A DNA stretch of 64,000 nucleotides from Gymnorhina tibicen (GCA_013399875.1 VXAZ01000961.1:62001-126000), one strand, 5' to 3'; counted from the first letter of the stretch, positions 36,665 to 48,001 are shown. The notes: a model not told the origin generated them from the letters alone. Translations and numbers: made by a program.

Positions 36665-36898
36665 GCTGTGCCAGGAGAGGTTCAAGTCGGACATTAGGAA
36701 TTTTTACACTGAAAGGGTGGTTAAACATGGAATGGACTGCCAAGGGAGGTGGTGAAGTCACCATTCTTGGAAGTGTTCAAGACATGATTGGAAGTGACAC
36801 TTAGTGCTATGGTTAATTGGCATGGTGGTATTCAGTCAAAGGTTGAACTCAATGATCTTGGAGGTCTTTTCCAACCCTAATTATTCTGATTCTGTGAA
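36665..36898 (+). mobile_element. CR1 LINE 3' UTR
   Basis: It runs from 'ggagaggttcaagtcggac' through 'gaatggactgccaagggaggtgg' and 'ttgaactcaatgatcttggagg' to 'attctgattctgtga'. It is the 3' end of one CR1 copy, with no coding part. A second CR1 in the same orientation begins directly after it. Confidence 0.9.
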
Positions 36899-36919
36899 AG
36901 GGAAGAAACCTCTCTTCAC

Positions 36920-37490
36920 TGGCCTGCCTGGTCATACCACTCAAGAATGGAGCCTCATGAGGTTTAACAAGACCAAGTAAAAGGTGGTGTAGCTGGATTG
37001 GGGCAACCCCTGGTATCAATACTTGGGGGATGAACAGATCAAAAGCAGCCCTGCTGAGAAGTACTTGAGGGTGTTGGTGGATAGAGGCTTGACATGAGCC
37101 AGCAATGCACTCATGCAGCCCAGAAAGCCAACTGTATCCTGTGCTCCAACAAAAGAAGTGTGGCCAGCAGGGCAAACAAGGTGATTCTCACCCTCCAGAC
37201 CACTTCGGTGAGGCCCCACCTTGTGTATTGCATCCAGCTCTGGGGTCCCCAGCACAGGAAGGACATCAACCTGTTGGAGTGAGTCCAGAGGAGGCCACCA
37301 AATTGATTAGATGAACACCTGAGGAAAGGCTGAGAAAATTGGGTTTGTTCAACCTGGAAAACAGAAGGCTCCAGGGTGATCTAAGTGGGGGCTACCAGTA
37401 CCCAAAGGGAGCCTGCAAGAAAGATGGAGAAAGACTATTTACAAGAGCATATAACGACACAAGGGGAAATAGCTTAAAACTGAGAGTAGG
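36920..37490 (+). pseudogene. CR1 ORF2 C-terminal remnant
   Basis: The frame 37094-37282 reads a CR1 ORF2 C-terminal stretch, with SVASRANKVILTL near residues 22-34 and VYCIQLWGPQHRKDINLLE to a stop. This matches the homologous region in the remnants at 9600-9745 and 44198-44380. Surrounding frames (37105-37314) continue with frameshifts. RT catalytic motifs are absent because of 5' truncation. It is non-functional. Confidence 0.88.
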
Positions 37491-37534
37491 TTTAGATTAG
37501 ATATTAGGAGAAAATTCTTCCCTGTGAGAGTGGT

Positions 37535-38605
37535 TGCCATGGTTTGACACTGGCCCAATGCCAGGCAACCACAAGAGCCACTCACTCACCCTCCCCTGCC
37601 ACAGGTGGGCAGAGGAGGGAAAAGGAAAAAAAATTCACGAACACTTCATGAGTGAGATAAGGACCAGGAGAAACACTTCAAGGGCGAAACAGGCTCAACT
37701 TAAGTTGCAAAGTGAATTTATTGCTAACAGAATCAGAGGAGGATAATGAGAAGTAAAATAAGCCCTTGGGACACCTTCTACCCCCCACCCCTCCCTCCTT
37801 CCCACCAACAGCACAGGGAGACAGGGCATGGGGGTTTGGTCAGTTCATCACCAAGACTTCCTTCCGCTGCTCTGGGAGAGGAGTCTTCCCCTGTGAGGCC
37901 GTGGGGTCCCTCCCAGGGGAGACAGTTCTCCAGGAACTTCCCTGGCATGAGTCCACTCCCACAAGCAGCAGCCAAACTGCACCTGCTGCAGCATGAGTCC
38001 TTCCCACAGGCAAACAGTCCTCCCAAAACTGCTGCGCCGTGGGTCTCTCTTTCCACAGGGTGCAGTCCTCCAAGGACAGGCTGCTCCAGCCTGGAAACAG
38101 GGGCCCTCTCTCTCCACCGGGTCTTCCACTGGAACACAGCCTCCTCCAGGCATCCACCCGCTCCGGCATGGGCATTTCCCCCACGGGTGGATCTCTGCAT
38201 TCCCCGTGCACCCATGAGCTGCAGGGGCACAGCTGCTTCACCATGGTCTTCACCATGGCCTGCAGAGGAACCTTGGCTGTGGCACCTGGAGCACCTCCTC
38301 CCCCTCCTTCTTCACTGACCTTGGTGTCACCATGTTGTTTCCCTCACATGTTCTCACCTCCTCCTCTTCTCTGAGTAGAATCCAAAATCTTGGGACTTTG
38401 TTTTGATTTTCTTATTAAATATGTCATAACAGAGGCATTACCAGCCTCTCTCATTGGCCCAGTTCTGGCCAGCAGCATGTCCATCTTCAGAGCCATCAGC
38501 CATTGGCTCTGCCGGACATGGTGGGAAGCTTCCAGCAGCTTCCTCACAGGAGCCATCTTTTTGGCCCCCCTGCTACCCAAAACCAGTCCGTGCCAAATGA
38601 ATACA
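37535..38605 (-). mobile_element. LTR (1071 bp) inserted in CR1, TSD GTGGT/GTGCT
   Basis: Plus-strand edges are TGCCATGGTTTGACAC at 37535 and ...AAATGAATACA at 38605. CR1 flanks give GTGGT (37530-37534) and GTGCT (38606-38610), a 5-bp TSD with one mismatch. AATAAA on minus lies at 37717-37722, so the LTR points minus. It is GC-rich and contains several long open frames on both strands (up to 190 codons at 37746-38318). These arise from GC content and few stops, not from genes. Confidence 0.9.
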
Positions 38606-38790
38606 GTGCTGAGGCATGGGAACAGGTTGCCCAGATAAGCTGTGGATGCCCCATCCCTGGAAGGGTTGAAGGCCAGACTGGATGGAAGTCTGAGCAACCT
38701 GGTCTAGTGGTAGGTGTCCCTGATCAAGGCAGGGTGGTTGGAACTGGTGAATCTATACGGTCCATTCCAACCCAAGCCATTCTGTGATTT

Positions 38791-41636
38791 CATAAGTCTT
38801 GAACCTGAATTGGGGAGGGGAGGAGAGGGGAAGGGAAAAAGGAAAAAAGGAGAAAAGGAAAGAAAAGGTCATGTACACTTAAACACATAATTTGTGGGCA
38901 TGGTGAGACTAGAAGGAAAGGAAAATTTCTTAATGTGAATTCTGGAGTTCACAAAGATTAGATCTTTGTTTCAAGAATGAAAGCAGAGATTTTTACTAAA
39001 AGCAATGTATTTGAAGCATTCTAGTAGCCTTCTCTTCTTAAACACTTCCATGGTCAATTTCCTTTTCCTTGTAACTAATTCTGACTTTCATAAATTCTAT
39101 TTAGAATGTCAGTCAGTATGACAAAAAAATGTTTCTTTTCATCTTTGAAGTGTTATAGTCTTTTGTATATTGTCTGATAAAAACAACACAACTGCAGTAG
39201 TATTTTATAAATTACTGAGACTTGTCAATTCATTTTTTTGCAAACAGTTCCTCATGAGGTGGCTACACAAGGTTATGAAGCAGTTTTTACATTGCTCTCA
39301 ATCCTTGCAAGGGACAGTTGTATTTTATCAGCAGTGATAAGATAAAACCCAAAATGTAATAAATACTTTCTGTTGTTTATGTATTTCTCAGCTGTAATTA
39401 CAATTAGGACTCCTGACTGATTAAAGTATCATCAAAGAGACAACCAGATGAAATCCAGCTATAAAGTCAGCTGGGATGTTTGTCTGTCTAATACTGAAGT
39501 CTATGGAAGCTTAAGTTCAATTTCAATGACAATATTACATTAAAATTATAGAACCATTTAAAGTCTAAATTTAGGTTCTAACACAAATATAAAACCATTG
39601 TCGAATAAAGTATAAAAGTTACTGAAGCTTCTTCTATCCTTTATTTGTCCTTATCCTTTATCCATTTTTATAATCAAGTTCATATTAAGAAAATGTCAGA
39701 TGAAGTTGCAGTGCAAGAAAATTGACATGATGCTTTAAAGGACAATGTGGTCCCTGAAGTTCATGACACTAGTGTTCTTTCAGGCGGCCTTCTAAAGTCC
39801 TACGACTGCATCAGCTCTCATATAAGGAAAAAGACAAAGTGTTTTTGCTTTATGGTTAGAATACAAAAAAATGAGCTTAAATATAATTAATTAAAATATC
39901 AAAGGAACCCAAAATATTTTAAAATAAGTTCAGAATAACTAATATGGAGAATGCTGTGAACATGATGGAAGAATTTACTTCTTATTCAGATCTTACAGAA
40001 AACTTACCTTTCAAAGAATTATACCTTAAGCTGAACAACGAGAAGAAAATTTGACATACATAACATGACTCCTTGTTAGTTTAATTTTATCATTATTCCT
40101 TTAATCTTATCTTACTACCATGTATTCCAAGAAGGTCATACTGTAGGAACTTAAAGCCTTTTGTCCAGCTATAACAATGGCATCTACCTCATCAGAAAAC
40201 AAATATTAAGCAACATTACATGGCCCCTAAGAGTACTGATGACTACGCAACCCTCACATCATTCATGCATTAATTCAGAGTTAGACAATCAGTTTGACTG
40301 CTTTGTACACTGACTAGTTAAAGTGTAGCTACATTCAAGCAAGGATATTCTCTAGGTAATACTGTCAGAGAGTCTTCCAAAGTAATTAAACTACGACTGA
40401 GTAAATGACTCACTTATGTAAAGGTTCCTTTTACATTCAGTGGAGATACACTCTCTTTTTTCCTATCAGAAAATAAAGATCAATGAAACCACAAATTCAG
40501 CACTTGAAACAAGTAGTCATAGTATTTGAAATAATTTAACAATGTCATTTTCAATTAAAAATTAATATATATAGCTGAACACAAACCAATCCTTCTAAAA
40601 TTTTTCATTAACCTGCAGTAACTTTTGTTGAGCAGAATGACCTTAAACCTCTTACAAATATTGTAGATCTGTAGCAGACTTAGAAGGTAGGTGACCACCA
40701 GACACCATTTCAGCAAAGGTAAACAAAAATACAGAAAATTTTTCTTTTAGTTTTCAAAAAAGCCCACTAACTACCTAAAGTTTAAATTAATATTAGAAGA
40801 TATTTTCTTCTGTTAAGTAAAGCAAGGGTGCATTTAGGATGGTATAGAAGCTTGAGAGAAATGACATGTATTTTAACTCTTTTTGGCATCCTACTATTAC
40901 TCCTCTTCCCTTCTCTGTGTACACTACTGCTCTACTATCCCCTCTGCCTCATGGTCATTTCTATTTCCTTTTAGCTAATGATCTCTTCCTCATTATATAA
41001 CATGTCGCTTTGGTTCCAGTTTGTATCTTGTGCTGGTTTCTCTAACTTAACAACACCTGCTTCTTTCACTGTTTCTCTCTAATTATCTCTGTCTGTTGTG
41101 CCTCAGTTCATTATTTCCTCACATTGTTTAAAAGGACTATTAAGATTTCTAGTCATATTGTCACTTTATTTGAGGTTTCCCTTATTCTCTTACACAGATC
41201 TATATTACTTGCCTACTATGTACAGACATCCCTTTAACTATCCTCTAATAATACCTCATACCTCACGCTCTTCTCAGTCCTCTCTTTTTTTCCTTTCCTC
41301 TCTCTCCATATGAAGAATCCAATGTTCAGAATGATTCTCTTTTCATTTCCTAAATATCTGACTTGCCTCCAAGGACATTCAGAGGACGTATTTCTCACCA
41401 TAACTCCACTTAAAACCTTTTCTTACCTAGGTCTGCCAATCCAGATCTCATAATCACAAAATGAGATCTGGCTGTAAAGAAATGGATAAGCATACCTCAG
41501 TTTATTAAGTATGTTTGCCTACATTATGCTGCATAGTACCAATTATTAAAATAAATTATGGACTTTTTAGCCCATCTGTTTGTTACTTCAGCTTTTTTCC
41601 CTTCTGCCCATTTCCCCACACAAAGATGGTGATCCT
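38791..41636. other. AT-rich interval; purine run at 38812-38868, pyrimidine-rich part at 40870-41310
   Basis: A short purine tract ('ggggaggggaggagagg' and following A/G runs) follows the CR1 tail. 40870-41310 is pyrimidine-rich and gives a Ser/Leu/Phe open frame at 41098-41313. No element termini or exons are recognised. Confidence 0.5.
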
Positions 41637-42233
41637 TGCAGGAGACCATGCAGTCTGGGAGACAAAGGGAAACGATGGTGGACAAAAGAAACCCTCTTGG
41701 GAAGGTAGGAGCTCACAAAGCAGTTCTAGAAGCAGATGGGTATTGCCAGCATGTGTGGGATCAGCTCTGCTGCCTGACACTTCCTGCTGCCACCTGCTGG
41801 ACTCAGCTGGTGTTGGTAATGCTGTTCCTGAACCACTGGTGTGTTGGGCAGGGAGGAAACAGCCTCCCAGACCAACGTGGGGTGATCCAGCCCCAGGATA
41901 GCTGAGGTTTCATACCGCCAACAGAGTTTGGAAAATTCCCTTAAAAACAGTTTCTGATTGTGTAATGCATTTTTCTGAGTTGCAAGCCCAGAAAAAAACC
42001 CACTTGAAACAACCTCTGACGAAACGGAGCCTCTGCCTTGAGCAAAAGCCACCAGGAGAAAGAGAGCGACTACAGCTTCCGAGCTTGGACTTATATAGCC
42101 TGGGCAGCCCCTGCCCTCTCTGCCCCTCCTGTTCCTTTTCTGGCCATAGTGCTGGGTCTTAGAGAGACAGCAACAATTTTTGGGCACAAAAAATATATAT
42201 GGTATACAATATCATTTTGGGTTACCCAAGACA
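41637..42233 (-). mobile_element. Probable LTR or LTR-derived promoter block
   Basis: This GC-rich island in AT-rich DNA has, on minus, a start TGTCTTGGGTAACCC at 42233 and a CTATATAAG TATA box near 42094-42102, then a GC-rich transcribed-looking part. The TGTC... start and the U3-TATA order fit an LTR. I found no AATAAA and no TSD, and the left edge (TGCAGGAGACC at 41637) is a guess. A 153-codon minus open frame (41726-42187) crosses the TATA region and matches nothing I know. The alternative is an unrecognised host promoter. Confidence 0.45.
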
Positions 42234-42519
42234 GGTTTCTCTAAGAAAGATATACAAATTAGGTAATTAACCTCAATATTCTCCTTCCAGGAGACAAAAA
42301 GTCCTAGACTTACAGTTAAATAAAAACACTCTCAACTCTGGCCTTCTTCATATTCAATTACAAAATTTGAAGATTAAGGTGATAAGATGAAGTAATTCAT
42401 CAGTGTTTGAAACAGGTGGAGGAAACAGTCTTCTTCCCCATAGGGAAGAAGAAGTACATTGGCATTTCTTGTTTATGACTGTTCATTTAACTCATGCTCA
42501 GGTTCTGGCTAACTTGGTG
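42234..42519. other. Short unassigned spacer
   Basis: Spacer between two LTR-like blocks. Nothing is recognised. Confidence 0.4.
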
Positions 42520-43168
42520 TTATGATCTGATGTATACAGAGATACCTCTATCCAAATTAAGGTGCAAACAAGACCATATGCTTAAGTCATAATACAGATT
42601 TTTATTTAATAGTATAATGTGAGGGAGCAGGAGAGAGGGGAGAGAGAAAGAGGATGAGGGAGAGAGAGAATGAGAGGGAGAGAGAGATAGAAGAGAGATT
42701 AAGCAGTAGATAGTCACCACCCATAGATTCAGTGGCGTTCTGTTAGTCTTTCTTCACCCTGAATTTCTCAGTGGTGGGGGGACCCACAGTTGTTCAAAAC
42801 TTTTCACTATTTATAACTTTTGGCAATCAAAGGAATTAATGCTCATTGGCTACACAGTTCTCTTATTCAACTTGTTAAATGATACCCTCGCTTCTAATGC
42901 TGCTTAGTCCCATGCTCAGTCTTTCTCTCCTTGTGAGTTGGTGGGTTTCTTTGAGTGAGTGGGTTGTGAGCAATCTCCCCCTGCAGGAATTACATTTTAC
43001 CTAGTCAGGACTGATTTCAGCAGAATTGCTGAGTTGGCTTTTCTTCTGGATTCTTTGTGTCTACTACCACTTCAGCTTAATCAGAGCTTTTGAAGTGGCT
43101 CCAACAGTGGCTAGACTGCTGAAGCTTTGTGCTTCCTGGTGTGACACAGGGATGCCTGGACTATGACA
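42520..43168 (-). mobile_element. LTR abutting a CR1 tail
   Basis: On minus it starts TGTCATAGTCCAGGCATCCC at 43168. AATAAA reads minus near 42599-42606, with a short U5 after it. The left edge is near 42520-42540. A GA-rich run at 42621-42700 lies upstream of the polyadenylation signal, as in the block at 10186-10845, and 'gattcagtggcgttct' is shared with that block. No TSD was found. It ends only 4 bp before the CR1 at 43173. Confidence 0.7.
42613..42706 (+). repeat. GA-rich simple repeat inside LTR
   Basis: Irregular GAGAGG and GAGAGA units, purine on plus. It sits in the LTR at 42520-43168. Confidence 0.85.
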
Positions 43169-43558
43169 AAGAAGGAATCATAGAATCATACAATGTTAAG
43201 AGTTGGAAGGGACCTTGAAGATCATCTAGTCCCAGCCTCTTCTGCCATGGGCAGGGACACCTCCCACTAGACCAGGTTGCTCAAGCATTATCCAGCCTGG
43301 TCTTTAGCACTTTCAGGGTTAGGGCATCCACAACCTCCTTGGGCAACCTGGCCCAGTGTCTCACCACCCTAACATTAAAGAGTTCCTAACATCCAGCCTA
43401 AATTTCCCCTTTCAAATTGTATTCTATTAATTCTTATCTTCTATCCTTTAATTGTATTCTATTAATTCTTATCCTATCATGACAGTTCCTCTTGTCCTAT
43501 CTCCTGCTCCTTGGGAGAAGAGACTGACTCCCATCTGGCTGCACCCTCCTTTCAGGTA

Positions 43559-44133
43559 GTTGTTGTTATGGACAATATCAGTTTTCGTAGTTAAGCTAAT
43601 TGGTTAAGAGGTAATTAATTGGGAAGTTTATTAGTTGCTGTTGCATATTGATGGTTATTAAGTTACATGTATCTGATTTGTAGGACTTTTAAGTGTTTAA
43701 TGGTATAGGTGAAGTGCCACTGGAGGGCGCATGACGGTGTCTCCTGTATCTTAGAATGGTGGAACATCATGGACAGTGATTGGTCAACTGGATGGACCAT
43801 TCAGAATACCCCTAGACTGGTAATTGGACTAAAAGAACCAATGGGGAAACCCTGTTAATGAGCCAATCCTCTTCGAACAACGAGCCAATCAGACATCGGA
43901 TCCAAAATGGACCTATCATAATTTGGGACTGGGTATAAAAAGCTGTTCCTGGGCACAGCCCCGGGTTCTCTGAACCTCTGGTCACCTCAGGGATGAGCAC
44001 CCAGCATGCACACATGCGCTGACGTCAGCTTCACCATGCGTTCTGCGGGCTGATCCCGAGTTCCTGTCCTAGGCAACTGTTAATAAAGTCTCTAAATTAA
44101 AAACGGCATCAGACCATTATTTCTAACAGTTGT
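43559..44133 (+). mobile_element. Solo LTR 43564-44128 nested in CR1, TSD GTTGT
   Basis: The element starts TGTTATGGACAATATC at 43564 and ends ...TATTTCTAACA at 44128. GTTGT stands on both sides (43559-43563 and 44129-44133), and without the LTR the CR1 text reads straight through. U3 holds five CCAAT boxes: ATTGG at 43779-43783 and 43823-43827, CCAAT at 43838-43842, 43863-43867 and 43885-43889. TATAAAA is at 43934-43940 and AATAAA at 44082-44087. A complete LTR promoter layout is preserved, so it is relatively young. Confidence 0.97.
43779..43940 (+). promoter_or_regulatory. LTR promoter: five CCAAT boxes plus TATA box
   Basis: Within 111 bp are two inverted (ATTGG) and three direct CCAAT motifs, then TATAAAA at 43934. 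CCAAT boxes bind NF-Y in vertebrates. The last box is about 45 bp from TATA. Whether the promoter is active cannot be judged from sequence. Confidence 0.7.
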
Positions 44134-44425
44134 AGAGAGTGATAAGATCCCCCTTGATCTTCCTTTCCTCCAGGCTAAACAACCCCAGCTCCCTCAGCTA
44201 CTCCTCATTACACTTGTGCTGCAGATATTTCACCAGCTCCATTGCCCTTCTCTGGACATCCTCCAGCACCTCAATGTCTTTCTTGAAGTGAGGGGCCCAA
44301 AACTGGATGCAGCACTTGAGGAGTGACCTCACCAGTGGTGAGTACAGGAGGACCATCAGTTTCCTGCTCCTGCTGGCCACATTATTGCTGATACAGGCCA
44401 GGATGGCATTGGCCTTCTTGGGCTA
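44129..44425 (-). pseudogene. CR1 ORF2 C-terminal remnant
   Basis: The minus frame 44380-44198 reads [18 protein letters not shown] and then [24 protein letters not shown], the C-terminal part of the CR1 ORF2 protein. It is homologous to 37094-37282. No start or RT core is present, and it is broken by the LTR insertion downstream. Non-functional. Confidence 0.9.
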
Positions 44426-44822
44426 GAGAGTTAAAAAACAATGTAAATAGAGAAAAAAAAAAAGAAGATGAAACACAAATTCTTTAATTAAAATAGTTAT
44501 TCTTTCTGTGTTTGAAACTTACTTTTGACACAGTGTTCTCTGGGAAGACAACCATTTGGCTCGTTCTCTGTGTTCTTCAACTAAGCAGCAAATACATCCA
44601 TGTTTTGTCTGGAAGAGTTTGGATTGTCCTCATAGCATCAATAAAGACATTCCATTCCCTGAAATAAATTTAACCACTGCCCTTTTAAAACGTCAGATGT
44701 AGAAATGCACAAACAGTTATGAAATATGGGTATGAATTTGACTATTTTACATACACAATCAAAATAACTACAATACAGGTGAATATTCTTAGTTTATGCT
44801 ACATATAGTGAGATAACATTTA

Positions 44823-44937
44823 TAGAAACATAGAATCACAGAATGTTTTGGGTTGGAAGGGATCTTAAAGATCATCTAGTTCCAATCTCCCTGCCATGTG
44901 CAGGGACCCCTTCCACTAGACCTGGTTATTCAGTTTG
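44823..44937 (-). mobile_element. CR1 LINE 3' end fragment
   Basis: 'catagaatcacagaatg' followed by 'ttgggttggaagggatcttaaagatcatctagttcc' is a reverse-complement CR1 terminus, extending to 'cactagacctggtt'. Confidence 0.9.
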
Positions 44938-45411
44938 TATTTGAGAGTTTACCCATGAAGCGTTTCAACATTTTCTAGTCTTTCTGGACCAACAACATTC
45001 CAAAATTCAATATATGCATTACTGATATGATTTACTTTTTTTTTTAATTGAAGAGATTGCTTGAATTAACATCAAAGAAAACGTTGTCACTGACTTCTAT
45101 TATAGAAGTTTCAGAATCAGGTGTTTTCTTCACTTTTCAACTATGGCAAGAATAGTGTAGAGACAGATGCATATATCTTCATAAATGAAACCTTCTGATT
45201 TGCTACAATAGTGTTTGTGAAAAAAATACTTGAACAGATCTTGGTTGAGAAATACTGAACAGTTTTAAGATTTCAGAAAAAAGAAGTATTTTTAAAATCA
45301 GCAAAAATCATGGAAAATGACAATTTCAAAATTATTTTTCACTTTTCTTCCTAAAGTTCTTTGTTATCTATCAAATTATCTTTGAATATTCTACTAAATT
45401 TAGCATATCGG

Positions 45412-45698
45412 TTTTCAGTGGTGCCCAATGACAGGACAAGGACAATGGGCACAAACTGAAACACAGGAAGACCTATCTGCATATGGGGAAAAATTTTCTT
45501 AGAGGATAACAGAGCACTAGAAAAGGCTGCCCAGAAAGGCTGTACAGTTTCCTTCCCTGAAGATACTCAAAACCTGCTTGAATGTGTTCCTGTGCAACCT
45601 CCTCTAGATAAGCCTGCTTTAGTAGGGGTGTTGGGTTAGATGTTCTCCAGAGGTCCCTTCCAATCCGAATCATTTTGTGAGTCTGTGATTCTGTATAA
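45412..45698 (+). mobile_element. CR1 LINE 3' UTR
   Basis: It begins near 'acaggacaaggacaatgggcac', passes 'gaaaaggctgcccagaaaggctg' and 'gttgggttagatgttctccagagg', and ends 'gtgagtctgtgattctgt'. The 115-residue minus open frame here (45473-45820) is an antisense shadow. Confidence 0.92.
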
Positions 45699-47599
45699 GA
45701 CAGAAAAGAAGCTGAAACTTCTTCAGAGAAAAATATTTCTCTTTGAAATTTTTTAATCAGAGTGAAAATGAAGGATGCTGTGAGCATTCTTGTTGAATCC
45801 AAGCTCCAAGCTAGAAACAATTTAATTCTGTATTACTTACACCCATTCACATCATTAGAAGAGCAGGTTCTATGTATTTTTGAATAAAAGCTGCCTAACA
45901 CAGGACTAAACAGAGTTAAAATTTCACCTTATGTCTCTTGTGACTATCTTCTAAAATAAACATAAATATTTGTAGAATTGTAAAAATAGTATCACAATAT
46001 TTCAGAATCCTATATTAGAAAAGCTAAAGAAAAAATGCTTGACATTATTTTAATCTGGAGTTCTTACAGAAATATCTTTTTTTTTAATTATGGTTTGAAT
46101 ATTACTGTAAAAGATGTCTTGGCATATAGTTAAGTAATGTCTGATATGAGCTGTTTCATGCAATCTTTTTCAGAACATTAGATTTTACCTTACAGTGTAT
46201 AACTTTTTTCAAGCAGCAGATTTGGCACATATTTGATATAGGTGACTATATCCTTGCCAGTATTTAGCATCTCCTCAAAACAAGACACATGCTTTGAAAC
46301 AGCTTATTTGGCAACCTTTTAAATAACCAGCTGTGTTTGAAACAAGCAAATGAAGTATGCAAATGTTTAGGGATTCAAGAAGCATTCATTCTGTGGTCAT
46401 TCATGTGTGTAATGGTAGTGACTGCCAGCTTATAGGAGTTAAGCAAGTAAGAACTGGTGACATAAAAGATAAACCAGATTGTCTATTTTTACAAGAAGGA
46501 AAACAAGATGCAAGGAAAGGTTCTCATTGGCAGCTCATATAGTATTCAGACAAAGAATGTCCACTGTTACCCCAAGGATTTTCTCCAGACACTGTTAAAA
46601 CAGTAGAAATGATAACAAGGAGTGAAAGTCATAGCAGAAATAGTCCCGAGATGTTCAGACTTTTAGGCAATGTTCAGTCTTTTTAGGCAATTCCATTTAT
46701 CCAGATTTTCTGCTCTTTCTCCAGTTCCTGAAAATTCTTTGGCATTACTCTACTTTTTCTTTTTCATTCTTTATCTTTTTCTGCTTTTCTTTTTTTCTTT
46801 TTCTCCTTTTTTTTTTCTTTTTCGTTTTTTCTTTCTTTCTTTTTCTTTTCTTGCCTAAGGGTTATCTTTATTACAGGTGTTCTCCAAAAAGCCATAAATT
46901 CTCCTAAAATTCTTGAGAAATCTTCAGTTGATTTTCCAGCAATATGTTCTTAAGTTTTGTCTAACAGAAAGTACAATCTTATCACTTTTGTAGTGGGGAG
47001 AATTGACTTTAAGATGAAGCTGAAAATCATAACTGAGAAGCCACTGCTTTCTGAAAGGAGTATGTGAGCATAAGGTGGCTTTGACTTTCCAACTCCTTAG
47101 CATGGTGGCTAAGTTATCAGGAAACTAGCTTACCTAGTTATGTATCCTGACTCATGACTACTCAGTGACACCTGGATTTCCCTGGAACTCACCTGAAATG
47201 GATGCTACTTGAGTCTACTTAACTGCTTGACAAAAGCAGATTTATCCAATGGACACTTACTTCTAAAACCATTGCTTGATTTCAGTACACTACATTCTCC
47301 TCCCTCTTGACAAAAGTAAGACTTAGAACAAATATTTTTGTGATTGTGTGTGAGCCCTGTAAAACTGTCAGACAAAATTTGCAAACCCTTTAATTAGACC
47401 CAAAAAAGAAACACCAAGGTGTATCTGATTTCTCAATAAGTACTCTGTACCAGGAGTGGTGTTCATAGTCCTGAGAAGTACCTTAGAAGATCAATCAATC
47501 CAGTGGTTTAGAATTGCAGACTCTTAAGAATTTTATAATATGGACCTTGAAACATTGAACTTAAACCTGCTAGTATTGAAGTTACTGTTGGCATGCTCT
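45699..47599. other. AT-rich interval with a pyrimidine run at 46750-46854
   Basis: A CTTT/T-rich tract spans 46750-46854 and produces a Phe/Leu/Ser open frame that is not a gene. Nothing else is recognised. Confidence 0.5.
46750..46854 (+). repeat. Pyrimidine (CTTT/T-rich) tract
   Basis: About 105 bases of T with scattered C, including three consecutive CTTT units near 46829-46845. Confidence 0.9.
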
Positions 47600-47690
47600 G
47601 TTTTCTTGTGGACGAAGGCCCAAAACTGAACACCATAATCTAATACAAGTCCTGCCCCTTTCTAATTCAAAAAGTATAATTATTGTCAAG
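47600..47690 (-). mobile_element. Degraded CR1 fragment
   Basis: 'gtggacgaaggcccaaaactgaacacca' resembles the reverse complement of a segment of CR1 ORF2 ('ccaaaactg' also occurs at 44299). The fragment stops where the LTR at 47691 begins. Confidence 0.45.
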
Positions 47691-48001
47691 TGACAGTCGG
47701 CGATGGAAGAGACGGGGCATATTGCTTGGATGCAGTAAGCCAATTTTATTGATGCAGAGCTGAGTATTTATACCTTTTCAGCAGTTACTAAAAATAGATC
47801 CTTATATAAGCAGTAATCACTATAACAACCATATCTATGTTTCTTAATAATATTGCAAAACTAGAAGCTAACACTAACTGGCACAGATACATACCAAACG
47901 TGCCTTTCTCCTACGCTGTCTATTTGGTGGTAGGCCGCACGGCCTGCCATGGTTTGCGGCCTAACAACGTTAGCGCATTCACTTCTGACATGAGTTCTGC
48001 A
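47691..48001 (-). mobile_element. Short ERVK-like LTR, right edge uncertain
   Basis: Reading minus, GGTATAAATA lies at 47765-47774 and AATAAA at 47745-47750, only about 15 bp apart. The 3' end is ...CGCCGACTGTCA at 47691. The close TATA-polyA spacing and the end resembling '...CCGCCGACA' of 21139-21664 suggest a short class II LTR. The 5' end is either TGTTAGGCCGC at 47966 or TGCAGAACTC at 48001. The latter is preceded on minus by a purine-rich 'agaagtgagag' like the polypurine tract at 14573, so this may be a 3' LTR with 48002-48200 as internal remnant. No TSD. Confidence 0.65.

Larger units (their letters stand above)
36899..38790 (+). mobile_element. CR1 LINE split by an LTR (36899-37534 and 38606-38790)
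   Basis: The first segment holds the ORF2 C-terminal region and the start of the 3' UTR, up to 'cttccctgtgagagtggt'. The second resumes with 'gaggcatgggaacaggttgcccag' and runs to the tail 'cattctgtgattt'. The two join in register once the LTR at 37535-38605 is ignored, so the LTR arrived later. Confidence 0.92.
43173..44425 (-). mobile_element. CR1 LINE split by a nested LTR (43173-43563 and 44129-44425)
   Basis: The reverse-complement CR1 tail begins at 43173 ('aatcatagaatcatac', then 'gagttggaagggaccttgaagatc'). It continues through 'ggttgctcaagc' to 'tttcaggtagttgt', then resumes after the LTR with 'agagagtgataagatccccc' and the ORF2 C-terminus. A 24-bp block 'aattgtattctatt...' is repeated at 43415-43438 and 43450-43473, a private duplication within this copy. 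Confidence 0.95.

Noticed and set aside
37746..38318. 190-codon plus-strand open frame, the longest in the window
   Set aside because: It lies wholly inside the GC-rich LTR at 37535-38605, runs antisense to that LTR, overlaps frames of 100-150 codons on the other strand, and is rich in Pro/Ser/His without domain motifs.
41098..41313. Hydrophobic 71-codon frame as a membrane peptide
   Set aside because: It arises from a pyrimidine-rich stretch that encodes Leu, Phe, Ser and Pro in any frame. No conservation or start context to support it.
41726..42187. 153-codon minus-strand open frame
   Set aside because: It crosses the TATA box of a promoter-like GC island, has no recognisable domain, and competing frames exist on the plus strand.
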